From Flammeovirgaceae bacterium (GTDB taxonomy: Bacteria; Bacteroidota; Bacteroidia; Cytophagales; Cyclobacteriaceae), in NCBI GenBank assembly GCA_027487845.1, contig JAIYCV010000014.1, forward strand, positions 1-64,000: a stretch of DNA of 64,000 nt, in the 5' to 3' direction. The translations under genes were made by a program, and so were the position numbers. Shown piece after piece: positions 34,011 through 43,176 of this stretch (the stretch's first letter is position 1; every line of letters starts with the position of its first letter). The notes under the pieces were generated by a model. That model saw only the letters and a program-made list of their open reading frames with translations. It did no database searches and had not been told where the DNA came from.

Positions 34011-34251
34011 TCCGCTTCCAGTTTAGGTATGAATTATTAAAGCAATGTGCGCAGGGTCGATATCCAGCTGAGATTGCCTCTTCTTCATTCGTAAAGAAAA
34101 CTCGGTTTTCCTTTTTCATTCTTTTGCCAGACTTACATCTCAACGTTCCGTAGATTTTTAGCTTTTTGTTTCCTGCAAAAGTCAATGATCTATTCTTAAG
34201 AAGGTTGAATAGGTGCGAGTTGTTTATATTTTGATGGGCAACCATTTTCAA
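34000..34251 (-). CDS. Stand-alone Ada-type metal-binding domain protein
   Basis: An 83-residue protein. The part YGTLRCKSGKRMKKENRVFF, then EEAISAGYRPCAHCFN, resembles the N-terminal zinc domain of Ada, where cysteines bind zinc and one takes the methyl group from DNA phosphotriesters. Three cysteines are visible (in LRCKS and PCAHC), and a His between the last two, so one ligand position differs from the Cys4 set. It lies between an oxygenase and an Ada-like fusion lacking this domain, all on the minus strand. Confidence 0.65.
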   Translation of the reverse strand: MKMVAHQNINNSHLFNLLKNRSLTFAGNKKLKIYGTLRCKSGKRMKKENRVFFTNEEEAISAGYRPCAHCFNNSYLNWKRITF

Positions 34252-34276
34252 ATTTTCAAATTAATTAATCTTCAAA

Positions 34277-34981
34277 TCAACCAGCATCATGAAAAATAAT
34301 GCCCAATGCATACCTTTCACCCGACCTCAGTGGGCTCACGCCATGTTTCATCTTGGCTCGATAGAATCCTTTTGTTCCTTTTATCGGCCGAAAATTAGTG
34401 GTAAAAATAAGAGCATCACCTTTGTTGATGGACACAACTTCTGCCTTGGATTGTGCCCGTGGCAATTGTTCAATCAATACAAATTCTCCGCCTTCAAAAT
34501 CAATTCCTTGTTGACTTAGTGGAAAAACTACCTGAAAAGGAAAGTACACATAGCCATACAAATCTTGATGTAAGGTGTTGAATCCACCTTTTTCATAATG
34601 CAGAATTAAAGGTGTTGGCCTTAGCTGATTTTTTGAAGCACATTGCTGAATGAGTTCGTGATGCAACTGCGGAAATTTATTGTCGATCGCTAAATGTGCC
34701 ATCCACTGGTTGGCTATTACAGCCAGTGGTTCATAAAGAGAGGTGCGTATAGTTTGGAGTTGATCAGGAAGTGGATAAGCGAAATATTTATATTGGCCTT
34801 TTCCAAATCGATACCGTTGCATATCGATCACGCTGCGATAGAGTTCGGGTTGGCCATACCTTTCAGCGAAGTGATTACATTCTTCACTAGAGAAAAAAGA
34901 ACGAATAATGGCATAGCTTTTTTCGTTAAGCGATTGGTAAATAGGCAGCCAATCAATGGTGGTGATTTCAATCATAGGCAA
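34277..34981 (-). CDS. 2OG-Fe(II) oxygenase of the alkylation-repair cluster
   Basis: A 234-residue protein. The iron ligands appear as the HxD motif in LHQDLYGYVYFPFQ (near residue 138) and the distal His in KMKHGVSPLRSGERYALGII, with the 2-oxoglutarate-binding Arg in the same stretch. It is not a close match to E. coli AlkB, but its place 25 bases upstream of the Ada-type zinc protein, in the same direction, and next to alkA suggests a role in oxidative demethylation of DNA or a related repair. That role is inference. Confidence 0.75.
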   Translation of the reverse strand: MPMIEITTIDWLPIYQSLNEKSYAIIRSFFSSEECNHFAERYGQPELYRSVIDMQRYRFGKGQYKYFAYPLPDQLQTIRTSLYEPLAVIANQWMAHLAIDNKFPQLHHELIQQCASKNQLRPTPLILHYEKGGFNTLHQDLYGYVYFPFQVVFPLSQQGIDFEGGEFVLIEQLPRAQSKAEVVSINKGDALIFTTNFRPIKGTKGFYRAKMKHGVSPLRSGERYALGIIFHDAG

Positions 34982-35115
34982 AGATGGATTTTATTCGATT
35001 GATGCTTAACCCGATTCTTGCTGATATTACCCGAATTATTTTCTGAACAGGGTTGCTTGCTATATTTGTTGAGCGTCACGAACCTCTTTATTTTTTATTT
35101 TCTATCAACCACCTG

Positions 35116-36000
35116 ATGAAAAGCTTTTCTATTCCTGTTCCTGAAAAATTTAGTTTCGATTTAAGTTTGGCTTTTTTAAGGCGGTCGCCAAGGGAATTGC
35201 TCCACAAAGTAAATACAGATTATGTATTGAAAGCAATTTTGGTGAACAGTAAACCCATCTTGTTTAGAGTAGGTTTAATGGGCCAAAACAAGCTAAAAAT
35301 TTCTATACTGAATGAGCAGTTGCAGCCATCAGAAATTGAGCAAGTAAAACTATTTGTGCGAGAGTGGTTCGATTTAGATACGGATCTAAAGCCATTTTAT
35401 GAGATGGCAAAAAGGGATCAATTACTTGGTCCGCTTGTTGAAAAATATGTTGGCTATCGAATCATTGGGCAACCTGATCTTTTCGAGTCGCTGGTGTGGG
35501 CGGTGCTTGGTCAACAGATCAATGTGCAATTTGCCTATACATTGAAACAGCGTTTTGTAGAGGGCTTTGGCGAACGTGTCAAGTTCAATAACGAGGATTA
35601 CATCTTGTTTCCCCAACCCGAAGTAGTGGCAGCGCTTACCGATGCTGATTTACTTCCGCTTCAATTCTCGCGACAGAAAAGCAAGTATACAATATTGATA
35701 GCAGAGGCATTTACTAAGGGCGATGTATCAAAAGAGCAACTGAAAAACCTACCACTTTTGGAAGCAAAAGAGAGGCTGACGAAGATAAAAGGCGTGGGAA
35801 ATTGGACAGCCAATTATGCGTTGATGAAAACCTTTCGTTACCCCGATGCCTTTCCGCTGGAAGATGCAGGCGTGCATAATGCCATCAGAAATTTAAAGGG
35901 TATGAAAACGAAACCAACGCTAGATCAGGTAAAACGAATATTTAAAAAGTACAAAGGATGGGAAGCCTATGCCACGCTCTACCTATGGAAGAGTTTGTAA
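35116..36000 (+). CDS. alkA: DNA-3-methyladenine glycosylase II (AlkA-like)
   Basis: A 294-residue base-excision glycosylase of the HhH-GPD superfamily. It has the AlkA N-terminal domain, LVWAVLGQQINVQFAYTLK, the helix-hairpin-helix ERLTKIKGVGNWTANYALMK and the catalytic Asp250 in FPLEDAGV. It would remove 3-methyladenine and other alkylated bases. The frame opens upstream, but ATG 35116 gives the family's length and start (MKSFSIPVP). It is transcribed divergently from the oxygenase across about 135 bases. Its stop is four bases from the convergent pentapeptide gene. Confidence 0.85.
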   Translation: MKSFSIPVPEKFSFDLSLAFLRRSPRELLHKVNTDYVLKAILVNSKPILFRVGLMGQNKLKISILNEQLQPSEIEQVKLFVREWFDLDTDLKPFYEMAKRDQLLGPLVEKYVGYRIIGQPDLFESLVWAVLGQQINVQFAYTLKQRFVEGFGERVKFNNEDYILFPQPEVVAALTDADLLPLQFSRQKSKYTILIAEAFTKGDVSKEQLKNLPLLEAKERLTKIKGVGNWTANYALMKTFRYPDAFPLEDAGVHNAIRNLKGMKTKPTLDQVKRIFKKYKGWEAYATLYLWKSL

Positions 36001-36003
36001 GAA

Positions 36004-36582
36004 CTACTCTATGTCAATATCATATTTTTCCAACAATCCTGCTATCCCATTTAATGAGAATTTCGCCTTTTTTATTTTGTTGATTTCGGGGTTAATGGAA
36101 TAATTGAAAGAAGATCGAAAATCACTTTTTTCTAGATTGGTGTTTTCGAAAATAGCATGTGCTAGGTCACAGTTATCAAAAAGTGAGTTGCTTAGATCAG
36201 CCTCTGCAAAATCAACTTCGTGGAGACTCGAATTCTTAAAAACGGTCTTTTTAATTTTCAATTTGTAGAATGACGCTAGGTTGAGGTTACAATTTTCAAA
36301 CCTAACAGCAAATAGAAAATCGTTGCAATTTTGAAAATGAAGACCTGTCAGCTTACAATCTAAAAACGCCACCTCCCGCAACGCGGTTTTAGTGAGATTG
36401 GCCAAGCTAAGATTGCAACTTTTGAATTCGCAATTGGAGAAGATAAAATTGGAAAGATCGAAATTAGAGAAATTGCAATTCGAGAAAATGCAGTTTTCAT
36501 ATTCGCCTTTGGTAAGCCGGCTTTGAGTGAAATCGACCTTGTCAAACAACTTGCTTTCAACGTAATCTAATGCCATTTTCAA
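36004..36582 (-). CDS. Pentapeptide-repeat protein (Qnr/McbG-like fold)
   Basis: A 192-residue protein made almost wholly of A(D/N)LxN-type pentapeptides (CNFSNFDLSNFIFSNCEFKS and further turns), which form a right-handed quadrilateral beta-helix. Length is near that of Qnr-type gyrase protectors (about 215 residues), but many such proteins have other roles and there is no direct evidence of quinolone protection. A short non-repeat tail (about residues 165-192) ends the chain. Convergent with alkA. Confidence 0.8.
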   Translation of the reverse strand: MKMALDYVESKLFDKVDFTQSRLTKGEYENCIFSNCNFSNFDLSNFIFSNCEFKSCNLSLANLTKTALREVAFLDCKLTGLHFQNCNDFLFAVRFENCNLNLASFYKLKIKKTVFKNSSLHEVDFAEADLSNSLFDNCDLAHAIFENTNLEKSDFRSSFNYSINPEINKIKKAKFSLNGIAGLLEKYDIDIE

Positions 36583-36687
36583 CTTCGTTTAACTCTTTTT
36601 TTTGCAACATTATGGAAGCAAGTTAAATGAATCATTCTAGAAGATAATTTTTTTACTCGTATTTTGCCGAAATTTTAATTGCGAAGA

Positions 36688-37401
36688 ATGGCGGCTCTCT
36701 CTATTATCATTCCGGTTTATAACGAAGGGAAAACCATTCATCAAATTCTGGATAAAATAAAGGCCGTTCAGTTAATGGGCAACCTTGAAAAGGAAGTGGT
36801 GATTGTAAACGATGCATCTAAAGACGATACCGAACAGGCAATTCAAAATTATCAAAGTAACAATCCTGCGCTACCAATTCGTTATTTCAAGAACCCGCAA
36901 AATAAAGGCAAAGGTTTTTCGCTTCGCAAAGGAATTGCAGAAGCGTTGGGTGACTATGTGATTATTCAAGATGCAGATTTAGAATATGACCCTGCAGAAT
37001 ATAACATTTTGCTAAAACCAATATTGGATGGTTTTGCCGATGTGGTGTATGGCTCACGTTTTATGGGTGGAAGACCGCATCGGATTTTGTTTTTCTGGCA
37101 TACCATCGGAAACAAAGTACTTACGTTTCTTTCAAACATTGGTACTAATTTTAACTTGTCGGATATGGAGACATGCTATAAACTTTTTAAGCGTGAAATT
37201 ATTCAACAAGTAAAATTGAATGAAAATAGATTTGGTTTTGAGCCCGAAGTGACTGCAAAGATTGCAAAAATAAAAGGCATTCGGCTGTACGAGGTAGGCA
37301 TATCGTATTATGGCCGAACCTACGATGAAGGAAAGAAAATAAGTTGGATGGATGGATTTCGCGCTATCTACTGCATCATAAAATATAATTTCTTCGCGTG
37401 A
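36688..37401 (+). CDS. Family 2 glycosyltransferase (dolichyl/polyprenyl-phosphate sugar synthase type)
   Basis: A 237-residue cytoplasmic-face GT-A enzyme: LSIIIPVYNEGKTIHQILDK at the start, VIVNDASKDDTEQAI and the DxD-type site IIQDADLEYDP. No C-terminal membrane helices, so it resembles DPM1-type synthases that load a sugar onto a polyprenyl phosphate carrier. The next gene is an ArnT-like transferase that uses such a carrier, 91 bases downstream, so the two probably act in sequence. ATG 36688 was chosen over a TTG at 36679. Confidence 0.85.
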   Translation: MAALSIIIPVYNEGKTIHQILDKIKAVQLMGNLEKEVVIVNDASKDDTEQAIQNYQSNNPALPIRYFKNPQNKGKGFSLRKGIAEALGDYVIIQDADLEYDPAEYNILLKPILDGFADVVYGSRFMGGRPHRILFFWHTIGNKVLTFLSNIGTNFNLSDMETCYKLFKREIIQQVKLNENRFGFEPEVTAKIAKIKGIRLYEVGISYYGRTYDEGKKISWMDGFRAIYCIIKYNFFA

Positions 37402-37492
37402 TTATTTAACTCAATTAGGGGTGAATTTAAACCGTTGTAGTTATCTGAAAGTTCAATCGACTGTCGTCTGAATACTATTCACCAAATCTTGT

Positions 37493-39157
37493 ATGATCAA
37501 AAATAAACTACTCTATTTTCTTCCAGTTATCATTGTCTATATCGCTGGCATGTTTATCGATATACTTGAAGTAGACGAGGCGCAATATGCTGAAATGAGT
37601 CGCGAAATGTTGCAATCAGGGCAATACTTAGAAGTGTTTAATCATGGCAAAGATTACCTGGATAAACCGCCTTTGCTTTTTTGGGTAACCACCTTATCGT
37701 ATTGGGCATTTGGTATTTCCAACTTTACCTACAAATTACCATCTGTTTTGTTTACGCTGTTAGGATTGTTTGCTACCTATCGATTAGGTAAGCTTTTATA
37801 CAACGAACGGGTAGGTTTTTATGCTGCACTTATCTTGTCTACTTCACAAGCTTGGTTTCTAATTAATCATGATGTGAGAACCGACACCATTCTTGCCGCG
37901 TGCACAGCCGTTGCGTTATGGCAGCTAGGTGAATTTCTGGGCAACCGAAAATTCATTCATATTATTTTTGGAGCCTTAGCTGTGGCAGGTGCCATGATGA
38001 CAAAAGGACCCATTGGCTTAATGGTGCCTGGACTGGCCATTGGTTTTCATTTGATGGTGAGGAGAGAATGGAGAAAAATTTTTCAATGGCAGTGGCTCGC
38101 TATGTTGGCAATCGTTTTGGTTTGCTTAATACCAATGATGGTAGGGCTCTACCGACAATACGATATGCAGCCAGGCAAGTTGATAGACGGAATGCCGATT
38201 GGTTCAGGGCTAAAGTTTTTTTTCTGGACACAAAGTTTCGGGCGTATCACGGGTGAGAATTATTGGAAGGACGATACTACGATACTGTTTTTCACTCATA
38301 CCTTTTTGTGGGCTTTCTTGCCTTGGTGCGTGTTGTTTGTGGTGTCGTGGATACGAGCTACCATTCAGCTAGTAAAATCAAAATTTAGGTTTCAAGCAAA
38401 TGAGGAGGCGATCACATGGGGTGGTTTTGTTTTTCCATTTATTGCGTTTTCATTGTCACATTATAAACTTCCGCACTACATTTTTGTAATCTTGCCACTA
38501 GCAGCCATTAGTACGGCTCATTATGTTAGTCAACTTATAGATTCACCAGAAGGAACGGGCAAGTCAATTTTTAAGTATGTGCAATTATTTATCGGCTTGT
38601 TGCTTTTTATTCTTGGTTTCTTGTTGAACGGTTTGTGCTTCCCTACGACTAACTTACTAATTTGGGTTGTTTGGGGACTTGGTTTTCTGCTAGTCATAAA
38701 TTTTGCATTGAAAGGCAAGACTGATTTTCAGCGAATTTTGTTGCCATCGGTGGTAAGTGCAATTGCTCTTAACTTTATTCTAAACCTCAATTTTTATCCA
38801 ACGCTATCAACATACGCCTCCGCAAGTAAAGCTGCGCAGTTCGTAGCAAACACACCTGAATCGGCTAACTATGTCGCGTACGGTGAGGTGGGCAGTTACG
38901 GTACTGATTTTTTTAGCAAGAGGATTATACCTGAATACGCAGCGTTTGATGTTTTGCAGGAAGAATGGCGTGGCAGGATAACCTGGATTTATACAGGCGA
39001 AGAAGGCGCAGTAGTGATCCGTCAATCAGGTGTGCCAATTTTAGAGGAAAAAGAATATGACCATTTTCATATTTCTAAGCTTTCGATCAATTTTGTACGG
39101 CCTTCTACTCGATCACAGCAAATAAACCATCGCTATTTATTTAAAGTAAAATTATAG
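37493..39157 (+). CDS. ArnT-like family 39 glycosyltransferase (membrane)
   Basis: A 554-residue polytopic membrane protein with about eleven hydrophobic segments. The first periplasmic loop holds the acidic motif EVDEAQYAEMSREML and YLDKPPLLFW, both hallmarks of ArnT/PMT-like enzymes that take sugar from a polyprenyl phosphate and add it to lipid A or protein. A soluble C-terminal part follows residue 430. The acceptor is unknown. The GT2 gene just upstream is the likely supplier of its lipid-linked donor. Confidence 0.85.
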   Translation: MIKNKLLYFLPVIIVYIAGMFIDILEVDEAQYAEMSREMLQSGQYLEVFNHGKDYLDKPPLLFWVTTLSYWAFGISNFTYKLPSVLFTLLGLFATYRLGKLLYNERVGFYAALILSTSQAWFLINHDVRTDTILAACTAVALWQLGEFLGNRKFIHIIFGALAVAGAMMTKGPIGLMVPGLAIGFHLMVRREWRKIFQWQWLAMLAIVLVCLIPMMVGLYRQYDMQPGKLIDGMPIGSGLKFFFWTQSFGRITGENYWKDDTTILFFTHTFLWAFLPWCVLFVVSWIRATIQLVKSKFRFQANEEAITWGGFVFPFIAFSLSHYKLPHYIFVILPLAAISTAHYVSQLIDSPEGTGKSIFKYVQLFIGLLLFILGFLLNGLCFPTTNLLIWVVWGLGFLLVINFALKGKTDFQRILLPSVVSAIALNFILNLNFYPTLSTYASASKAAQFVANTPESANYVAYGEVGSYGTDFFSKRIIPEYAAFDVLQEEWRGRITWIYTGEEGAVVIRQSGVPILEEKEYDHFHISKLSINFVRPSTRSQQINHRYLFKVKL

Positions 39158-39162
39158 TTGAA

Positions 39163-39528
39163 TTACGTCACGGCTTTTAACTGTGAAAGTTCTTCCTCTG
39201 TAAATAAACGAGAACGAATAATAAATCGAATGCCGAAAGGTATTTCCAGCGAAAAGCTAGAACCACGGCCTTCAATCACATCTAATGTAAGTTGGGTGTG
39301 TTTCCAGTATTCAAATTGATCGCGACTCATAAAGAATTCGCAATCGTGTATAGTTCCTAATTTGACATCGCTGTCACCCGTTTTAAATTCCCCTTTCTCG
39401 AAACACATCGGCTGTGAGCCATCGCAGCAGCCGCCACTTTGGTGAAACATCAACGGCCCATTGATTTTTCGCAGCTTATCAATGGTTTCGCAGGCTAATG
39501 GTGTGGCAGTGATCCGTAGTACCTCCAT
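39163..39528 (-). CDS. DUF779 protein, partner of the aldehyde dehydrogenase
   Basis: A 121-residue protein with the conserved DUF779 cysteine-rich centre (MFHQSGGCCDGSQPMCF) and IRFIIRSRLFTEEEL near the end. It is very often found beside ExaC/AldA-type aldehyde dehydrogenases, as here, 147 bases after the upstream gene on the same strand. A longer frame would run through the adjacent 19-bp inverted repeat; ATG 39528 gives the family length. Biochemical role not established. Confidence 0.85.
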   Translation of the reverse strand: MEVLRITATPLACETIDKLRKINGPLMFHQSGGCCDGSQPMCFEKGEFKTGDSDVKLGTIHDCEFFMSRDQFEYWKHTQLTLDVIEGRGSSFSLEIPFGIRFIIRSRLFTEEELSQLKAVT

Positions 39529-39544
39529 GGATAAAAATTTAACT

Positions 39545-39591
39545 ATTCGTGCATTCGTGGCATCAGCAAGTAATGCCACGAATGCACGAAT
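39545..39591. repeat. 19-bp perfect inverted repeat between aldehyde dehydrogenase and DUF779 gene
   Basis: ATTCGTGCATTCGTGGCAT (39545-39563) and its exact reverse complement (39573-39591) enclose nine bases. Each arm itself contains the near-duplicate ATTCGTGC ATTCGTGG. It is followed by AAATATTTTT on the plus side. Likely a REP-type intergenic repeat; it could also attenuate or stabilise the transcript between the two genes. Confidence 0.85.
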
Positions 39592-39675
39592 AAATATTTT
39601 TCGAGTTGAAGAAAGGTTTAAGGCGTCAGACACGTTCAACGTGTCATGACTCCTAAACCTTTGCTATTCAACTCA

Positions 39676-41208
39676 CTAAAAGAAACCCAATTTTTTCTTA
39701 TCGTATGAGATAAGCATGTTCTTGGTATTGCGATAATGGTTAAGCATCATCTTATGCGTTTCACGGCCAAAGCCCGATTTCTTATATCCACCGAAAGGTG
39801 CGTGAGCCGGATACGCGTGATAGCAGTTTACCCACACACGGCCCGCTTGAATGGCCCTGGGTAGTTGATAGATCTCGTGCGCATCGCGTGTCCACAGCCC
39901 AGCGCCAAGTCCATAGAGCGTATCGTTGGCAATTTCAATCGCTTCTTCAGCGGTTTTAAAAGTAGTTACGCACACTACAGGTCCAAAAATTTCTTCTTGA
40001 AAAATGCGCATTTTATTGTTGCCTTTGAAGATGGTTGGTTGAATATAATAGCCTGTTTCTAACCCACTGTTTAAGCCAGCTTTTGCGCCTCCGCATAAAA
40101 CTTCAGCACCTTCTTGTTTACCGATATCTAAATAAGACAGGATTTTTTCGAATTGGTCGTTGGAAGCCTGAGCGCCCATCATGGTATCTTCGGCTAGTGG
40201 ATGCCCCATTTTAATAGCTTTTGTTCGCTCAATAACGCGCTTCATAAACTTATCATAAATTTTTTCATGCACTAGTATGCGCGAAGGGCAGGTGCATACC
40301 TCACCTTGGTTAAGGGCAAAAAGAACAGCCCCTTCCACGGCCTTGTCAAAGAAATCATCATCGGCATCGCCCACGCTTTCCATGAAAATGTTGGGTGATT
40401 TTCCGCCCAGTTCCATGGTAACCGGAATTAGATTTTCACTTGCATATTGCATGATCAAACGGCCTGTGGTGGTCTCGCCTGTAAAGGCCACCTTTGCCAC
40501 TTTGGGTGAGGTTGCCAAAGGCTTACCAGCTTCTACACCAAAGCCTGTGACCACGTTAATGACACCCGCAGGAACTATATGTTGGATCAATTCCATTAAT
40601 ACAATAAGTCCCGTTGGTGTTTGTTCTGCAGGTTTCACCACCACGGTGCAGCCGGCTGCCAGTGCAGGTGCTATTTTCCAAGCTGCCATTAACAACGGGA
40701 AATTCCAAGGTATAATTTGACCGACTACCCCAAGTGGTTCTTGTAAATTAATGCTGATGGTATTTTCATCGTGCTCGGACATCGTGCTTTCGTCTGAACG
40801 GATTACGCCAGCGAAGTATCTGAAATGATCAATTGCCAATGGGAGATCGGCTGCGCGTGTTTCGCGGAGTGCTTTGCCGTTGTCAACCGTTTCTATACGT
40901 GCCAAAAGTTCTAGGTTCTTTTCCATCACATCGGCAATAGCCAATAGAACGCGGCCGCGCTCGGCAGCCGAAGTTTTTGACCACGTGGCAAACGCCTTAT
41001 GGGCGGCATCAAGTGCTTTGTCAATGTCTTGCTTGTTGCCGCGGGCGGCTTTTGTAAACGCCTTTCCATCAATGGGCGAAATGTTGTCAAAATATTCGCC
41101 ATTAGCGGGGCCCACCCATTCTCCACCTATAAAATGGTTGTAGTAGGGTTTAAAATCGGGTCTGCTTACAGGTGCCTTCGTTTCTTTCGCTATTTCTAAA
41201 GTTTCCAT
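39676..41208 (-). CDS. Aldehyde dehydrogenase (ExaC/AldB type)
   Basis: A 510-residue NAD(P)-dependent dehydrogenase. NAD-fold motif [14 protein letters not shown], general-base Glu in [13 protein letters not shown], catalytic Cys305 in [12 protein letters not shown], and [13 protein letters not shown] near the C-terminus. The second Cys two residues after the catalytic one is typical of the acetaldehyde-dehydrogenase branch. With the DUF779 gene after it and an AraC regulator divergent from it, it is likely inducible by an aldehyde or alcohol. Confidence 0.92.
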   Translation of the reverse strand: METLEIAKETKAPVSRPDFKPYYNHFIGGEWVGPANGEYFDNISPIDGKAFTKAARGNKQDIDKALDAAHKAFATWSKTSAAERGRVLLAIADVMEKNLELLARIETVDNGKALRETRAADLPLAIDHFRYFAGVIRSDESTMSEHDENTISINLQEPLGVVGQIIPWNFPLLMAAWKIAPALAAGCTVVVKPAEQTPTGLIVLMELIQHIVPAGVINVVTGFGVEAGKPLATSPKVAKVAFTGETTTGRLIMQYASENLIPVTMELGGKSPNIFMESVGDADDDFFDKAVEGAVLFALNQGEVCTCPSRILVHEKIYDKFMKRVIERTKAIKMGHPLAEDTMMGAQASNDQFEKILSYLDIGKQEGAEVLCGGAKAGLNSGLETGYYIQPTIFKGNNKMRIFQEEIFGPVVCVTTFKTAEEAIEIANDTLYGLGAGLWTRDAHEIYQLPRAIQAGRVWVNCYHAYPAHAPFGGYKKSGFGRETHKMMLNHYRNTKNMLISYDKKKLGFF

Positions 41209-41361
41209 AATTTTTTGTGGTTTTAAATTAATGAGTCAAATGTCAGCCTGATCTTTATCAGAAACTTGACCTTTTGAATCATTTAGTGTACCTGCCGTAT
41301 CATTTCAATCGTTTACGAATAAATTTATTGCATATATTTAAGCTATTAAACTTCACCCTCC

Positions 41362-42276
41362 ATGCGGAGTTCCCTTGACTTAGTCCCCCTCTCGCCCGAA
41401 CGCTCGCTATACACCTTGGTGGAGAACCGATCGGCTTTTACTATGGATCATTGCGAATTAAATGTTTTTGAAACCCATCAGCGAGCTGAAAAGGTGAATT
41501 TGGTCTTTGGTGATTTGGTGCTTACTAGTATGCTTAGGGGCAAAAAAATAATGCATCTTTTCAATCAGCCTGGCTTCGATTACTTGCCTGGGGAAACTGT
41601 TATTGTGCCGCCCCACGAGACGATGAAAATTGATTTTCCGGAGGCGCGCAACGATAACCCTACACAGTGCATAGCCTTGGCTATTTCGGCAGACCATATT
41701 CTTGAGACCTTAAATTTATTGAACGAAAAATTCCCCAAAGCCGAAAGTCATTCGCCTTGGAAACTCAACGAGGATATGTTCCATCTCATCAACAATCAAG
41801 AGTTGGCCGATATAATTAACCGCTTGGTGATGATTAGCATCAAAGAGCAACACCGCGAAAAAGACTTATTGGCAAACCTAGCGTTGCGCGAATTGTTGAT
41901 CCGCTTGATGCAAACCCAAGCGCGCCAATTGTTCGAAAATAATTACCTAAAGCTATCGTCCGACAACCGTTTTGCCTTTGCTATTCAATACATAAAAGAA
42001 AACATCCGCGAGAAGATTGATTTGAATAAGTTGAGTGATAAGGTCTGCATGAGCCGCGCCAACTTTTTTAGGAAGTTTAAAGAAGAGCTTGGCTACGCCC
42101 CGGGCGATTATATTTTGAAAGAGCGCTTGAGACTTGCCAAGGAATATCTAAAACAATCTAAGTACAATATTACCGAAGCTTGTTATATGGCAGGTTTCCA
42201 AAATCTTCATTACTTTATAAGGGCATTTAAAAAGGAAACCGGTCTTACGCCCAGCGCATTTAAAAAAGTAGAGTAG
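41362..42276 (+). CDS. AraC-family regulator of the aldehyde dehydrogenase
   Basis: A 304-residue regulator with an N-terminal cupin-like sensing domain (about residues 30-160, including PGFDYLPGETVIVPPHE) and a C-terminal double helix-turn-helix (IDLNKLSDKVCMSRANFFRK, then YNITEACYMAGFQNLHYFIR). It is divergent from the aldehyde dehydrogenase across 153 bases, the usual layout for a local activator. The inducer is unknown. Confidence 0.85.
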   Translation: MRSSLDLVPLSPERSLYTLVENRSAFTMDHCELNVFETHQRAEKVNLVFGDLVLTSMLRGKKIMHLFNQPGFDYLPGETVIVPPHETMKIDFPEARNDNPTQCIALAISADHILETLNLLNEKFPKAESHSPWKLNEDMFHLINNQELADIINRLVMISIKEQHREKDLLANLALRELLIRLMQTQARQLFENNYLKLSSDNRFAFAIQYIKENIREKIDLNKLSDKVCMSRANFFRKFKEELGYAPGDYILKERLRLAKEYLKQSKYNITEACYMAGFQNLHYFIRAFKKETGLTPSAFKKVE

Positions 42277-42315
42277 GGGCGCATTCAGCAACCCCAAGTT
42301 GTGTGACGCCTAAAA

Positions 42316-43101
42316 TCAGTTCTTTAACCTGACGGCATACATTACCGGCCAAAGTTTGCCAGTGATTAAAAGGGTCTTTGTTTTGGCTTCGTAGGCAATA
42401 CCATTTAACACATCCGCCTCTGGGTATGATTCTGCTACTTTTTTAGCAATCGAATTGAAATCCATACGGCCTACCACATTACCTGTGGCAGGGTCAATTT
42501 TAAGAATGTAATTGGTTTGCCATTGGTTGGCGTAGAGAAAACCATCTATCCATTCCAATTCATTAATTTCTTTTAACGGATTGTTTTGGTATTTTACTGA
42601 AATCGACTTCGTCTCTTTTAACGTGACACTATCAAGAAAATGAATTTTTGAAGTGCCATCACTTACAATTATATTTTTTCCATCGGTAGTCATACCCCAG
42701 CCTTCGTTGAAATTGTAGGTAAACTCGCTGAGTTTTTTAAAGGAATTTACATCGTACACAAACCCTATTTTGGTAGTGTAGGTAAGCTGATAGATTTTAT
42801 TATTGAGAATGGTCATCCCTTCACCAAAATACTTTTCGTCTAGTTCAATCTTTTTGTCTTGTTTGCCGGTGCTCAAAGAAACTTCGGCAATCCAAGAGGT
42901 TTTTTCGCGTCCGGTGCTTTCAAACAATTTTCCTTTGTAAATAGTCAGCCCCTCTGTAAATGCGGACGGATCGTGAGGAAACGTACGGACAACTTCGTAG
43001 GCAATTAAATCGGTATTTGTTTTTTCTTCTTTATCTTTCGATGGCGTACCGCATGAACTAAGTAAGATTGCACTGAGCAGAAAAAGAGATAGAATTTTCA
43101 T
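42316..43101 (-). CDS. Glutaminyl-peptide cyclotransferase (plant/bacterial beta-propeller type), lipoprotein
   Basis: A 261-residue lipoprotein (lipobox ILLSSC) of the five-bladed beta-propeller QC family, which converts N-terminal Gln of peptides to pyroglutamate. Motifs: FPHDPSAFTEGLTIYKGKLF near the start, NFNEGWGMTTDG, INELEWIDGFLYANQW and DVLNGIAYEAKTKTLLITGK near the end. The start was set at 43101 because a promoter at 43126-43159 would place the transcript start after the longer ATG at 43128. Confidence 0.88.
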   Translation of the reverse strand: MKILSLFLLSAILLSSCGTPSKDKEEKTNTDLIAYEVVRTFPHDPSAFTEGLTIYKGKLFESTGREKTSWIAEVSLSTGKQDKKIELDEKYFGEGMTILNNKIYQLTYTTKIGFVYDVNSFKKLSEFTYNFNEGWGMTTDGKNIIVSDGTSKIHFLDSVTLKETKSISVKYQNNPLKEINELEWIDGFLYANQWQTNYILKIDPATGNVVGRMDFNSIAKKVAESYPEADVLNGIAYEAKTKTLLITGKLWPVMYAVRLKN

Positions 43102-43125
43102 GAAATACGGCAGTAAAAATTTTGA

Positions 43126-43159
43126 CAAAGGTAGCCAATCCCTCTTAAATTAATATCAA
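43126..43159 (-). promoter_or_regulatory. Promoter of the glutaminyl cyclase gene
   Basis: On the minus strand TTG (43159-43157), a 23-base spacer and TACCTTTG (43133-43126). Transcription would begin near 43120, which rules for the ATG at 43101. Confidence 0.5.
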
Positions 43160-43176
43160 CAAAACGATTACGCACA

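Noticed and set aside
39529-39639. N-terminal extension of the DUF779 gene
   Set aside because: The added 37 codons are encoded by the inverted repeat, and the family length fits the internal ATG.
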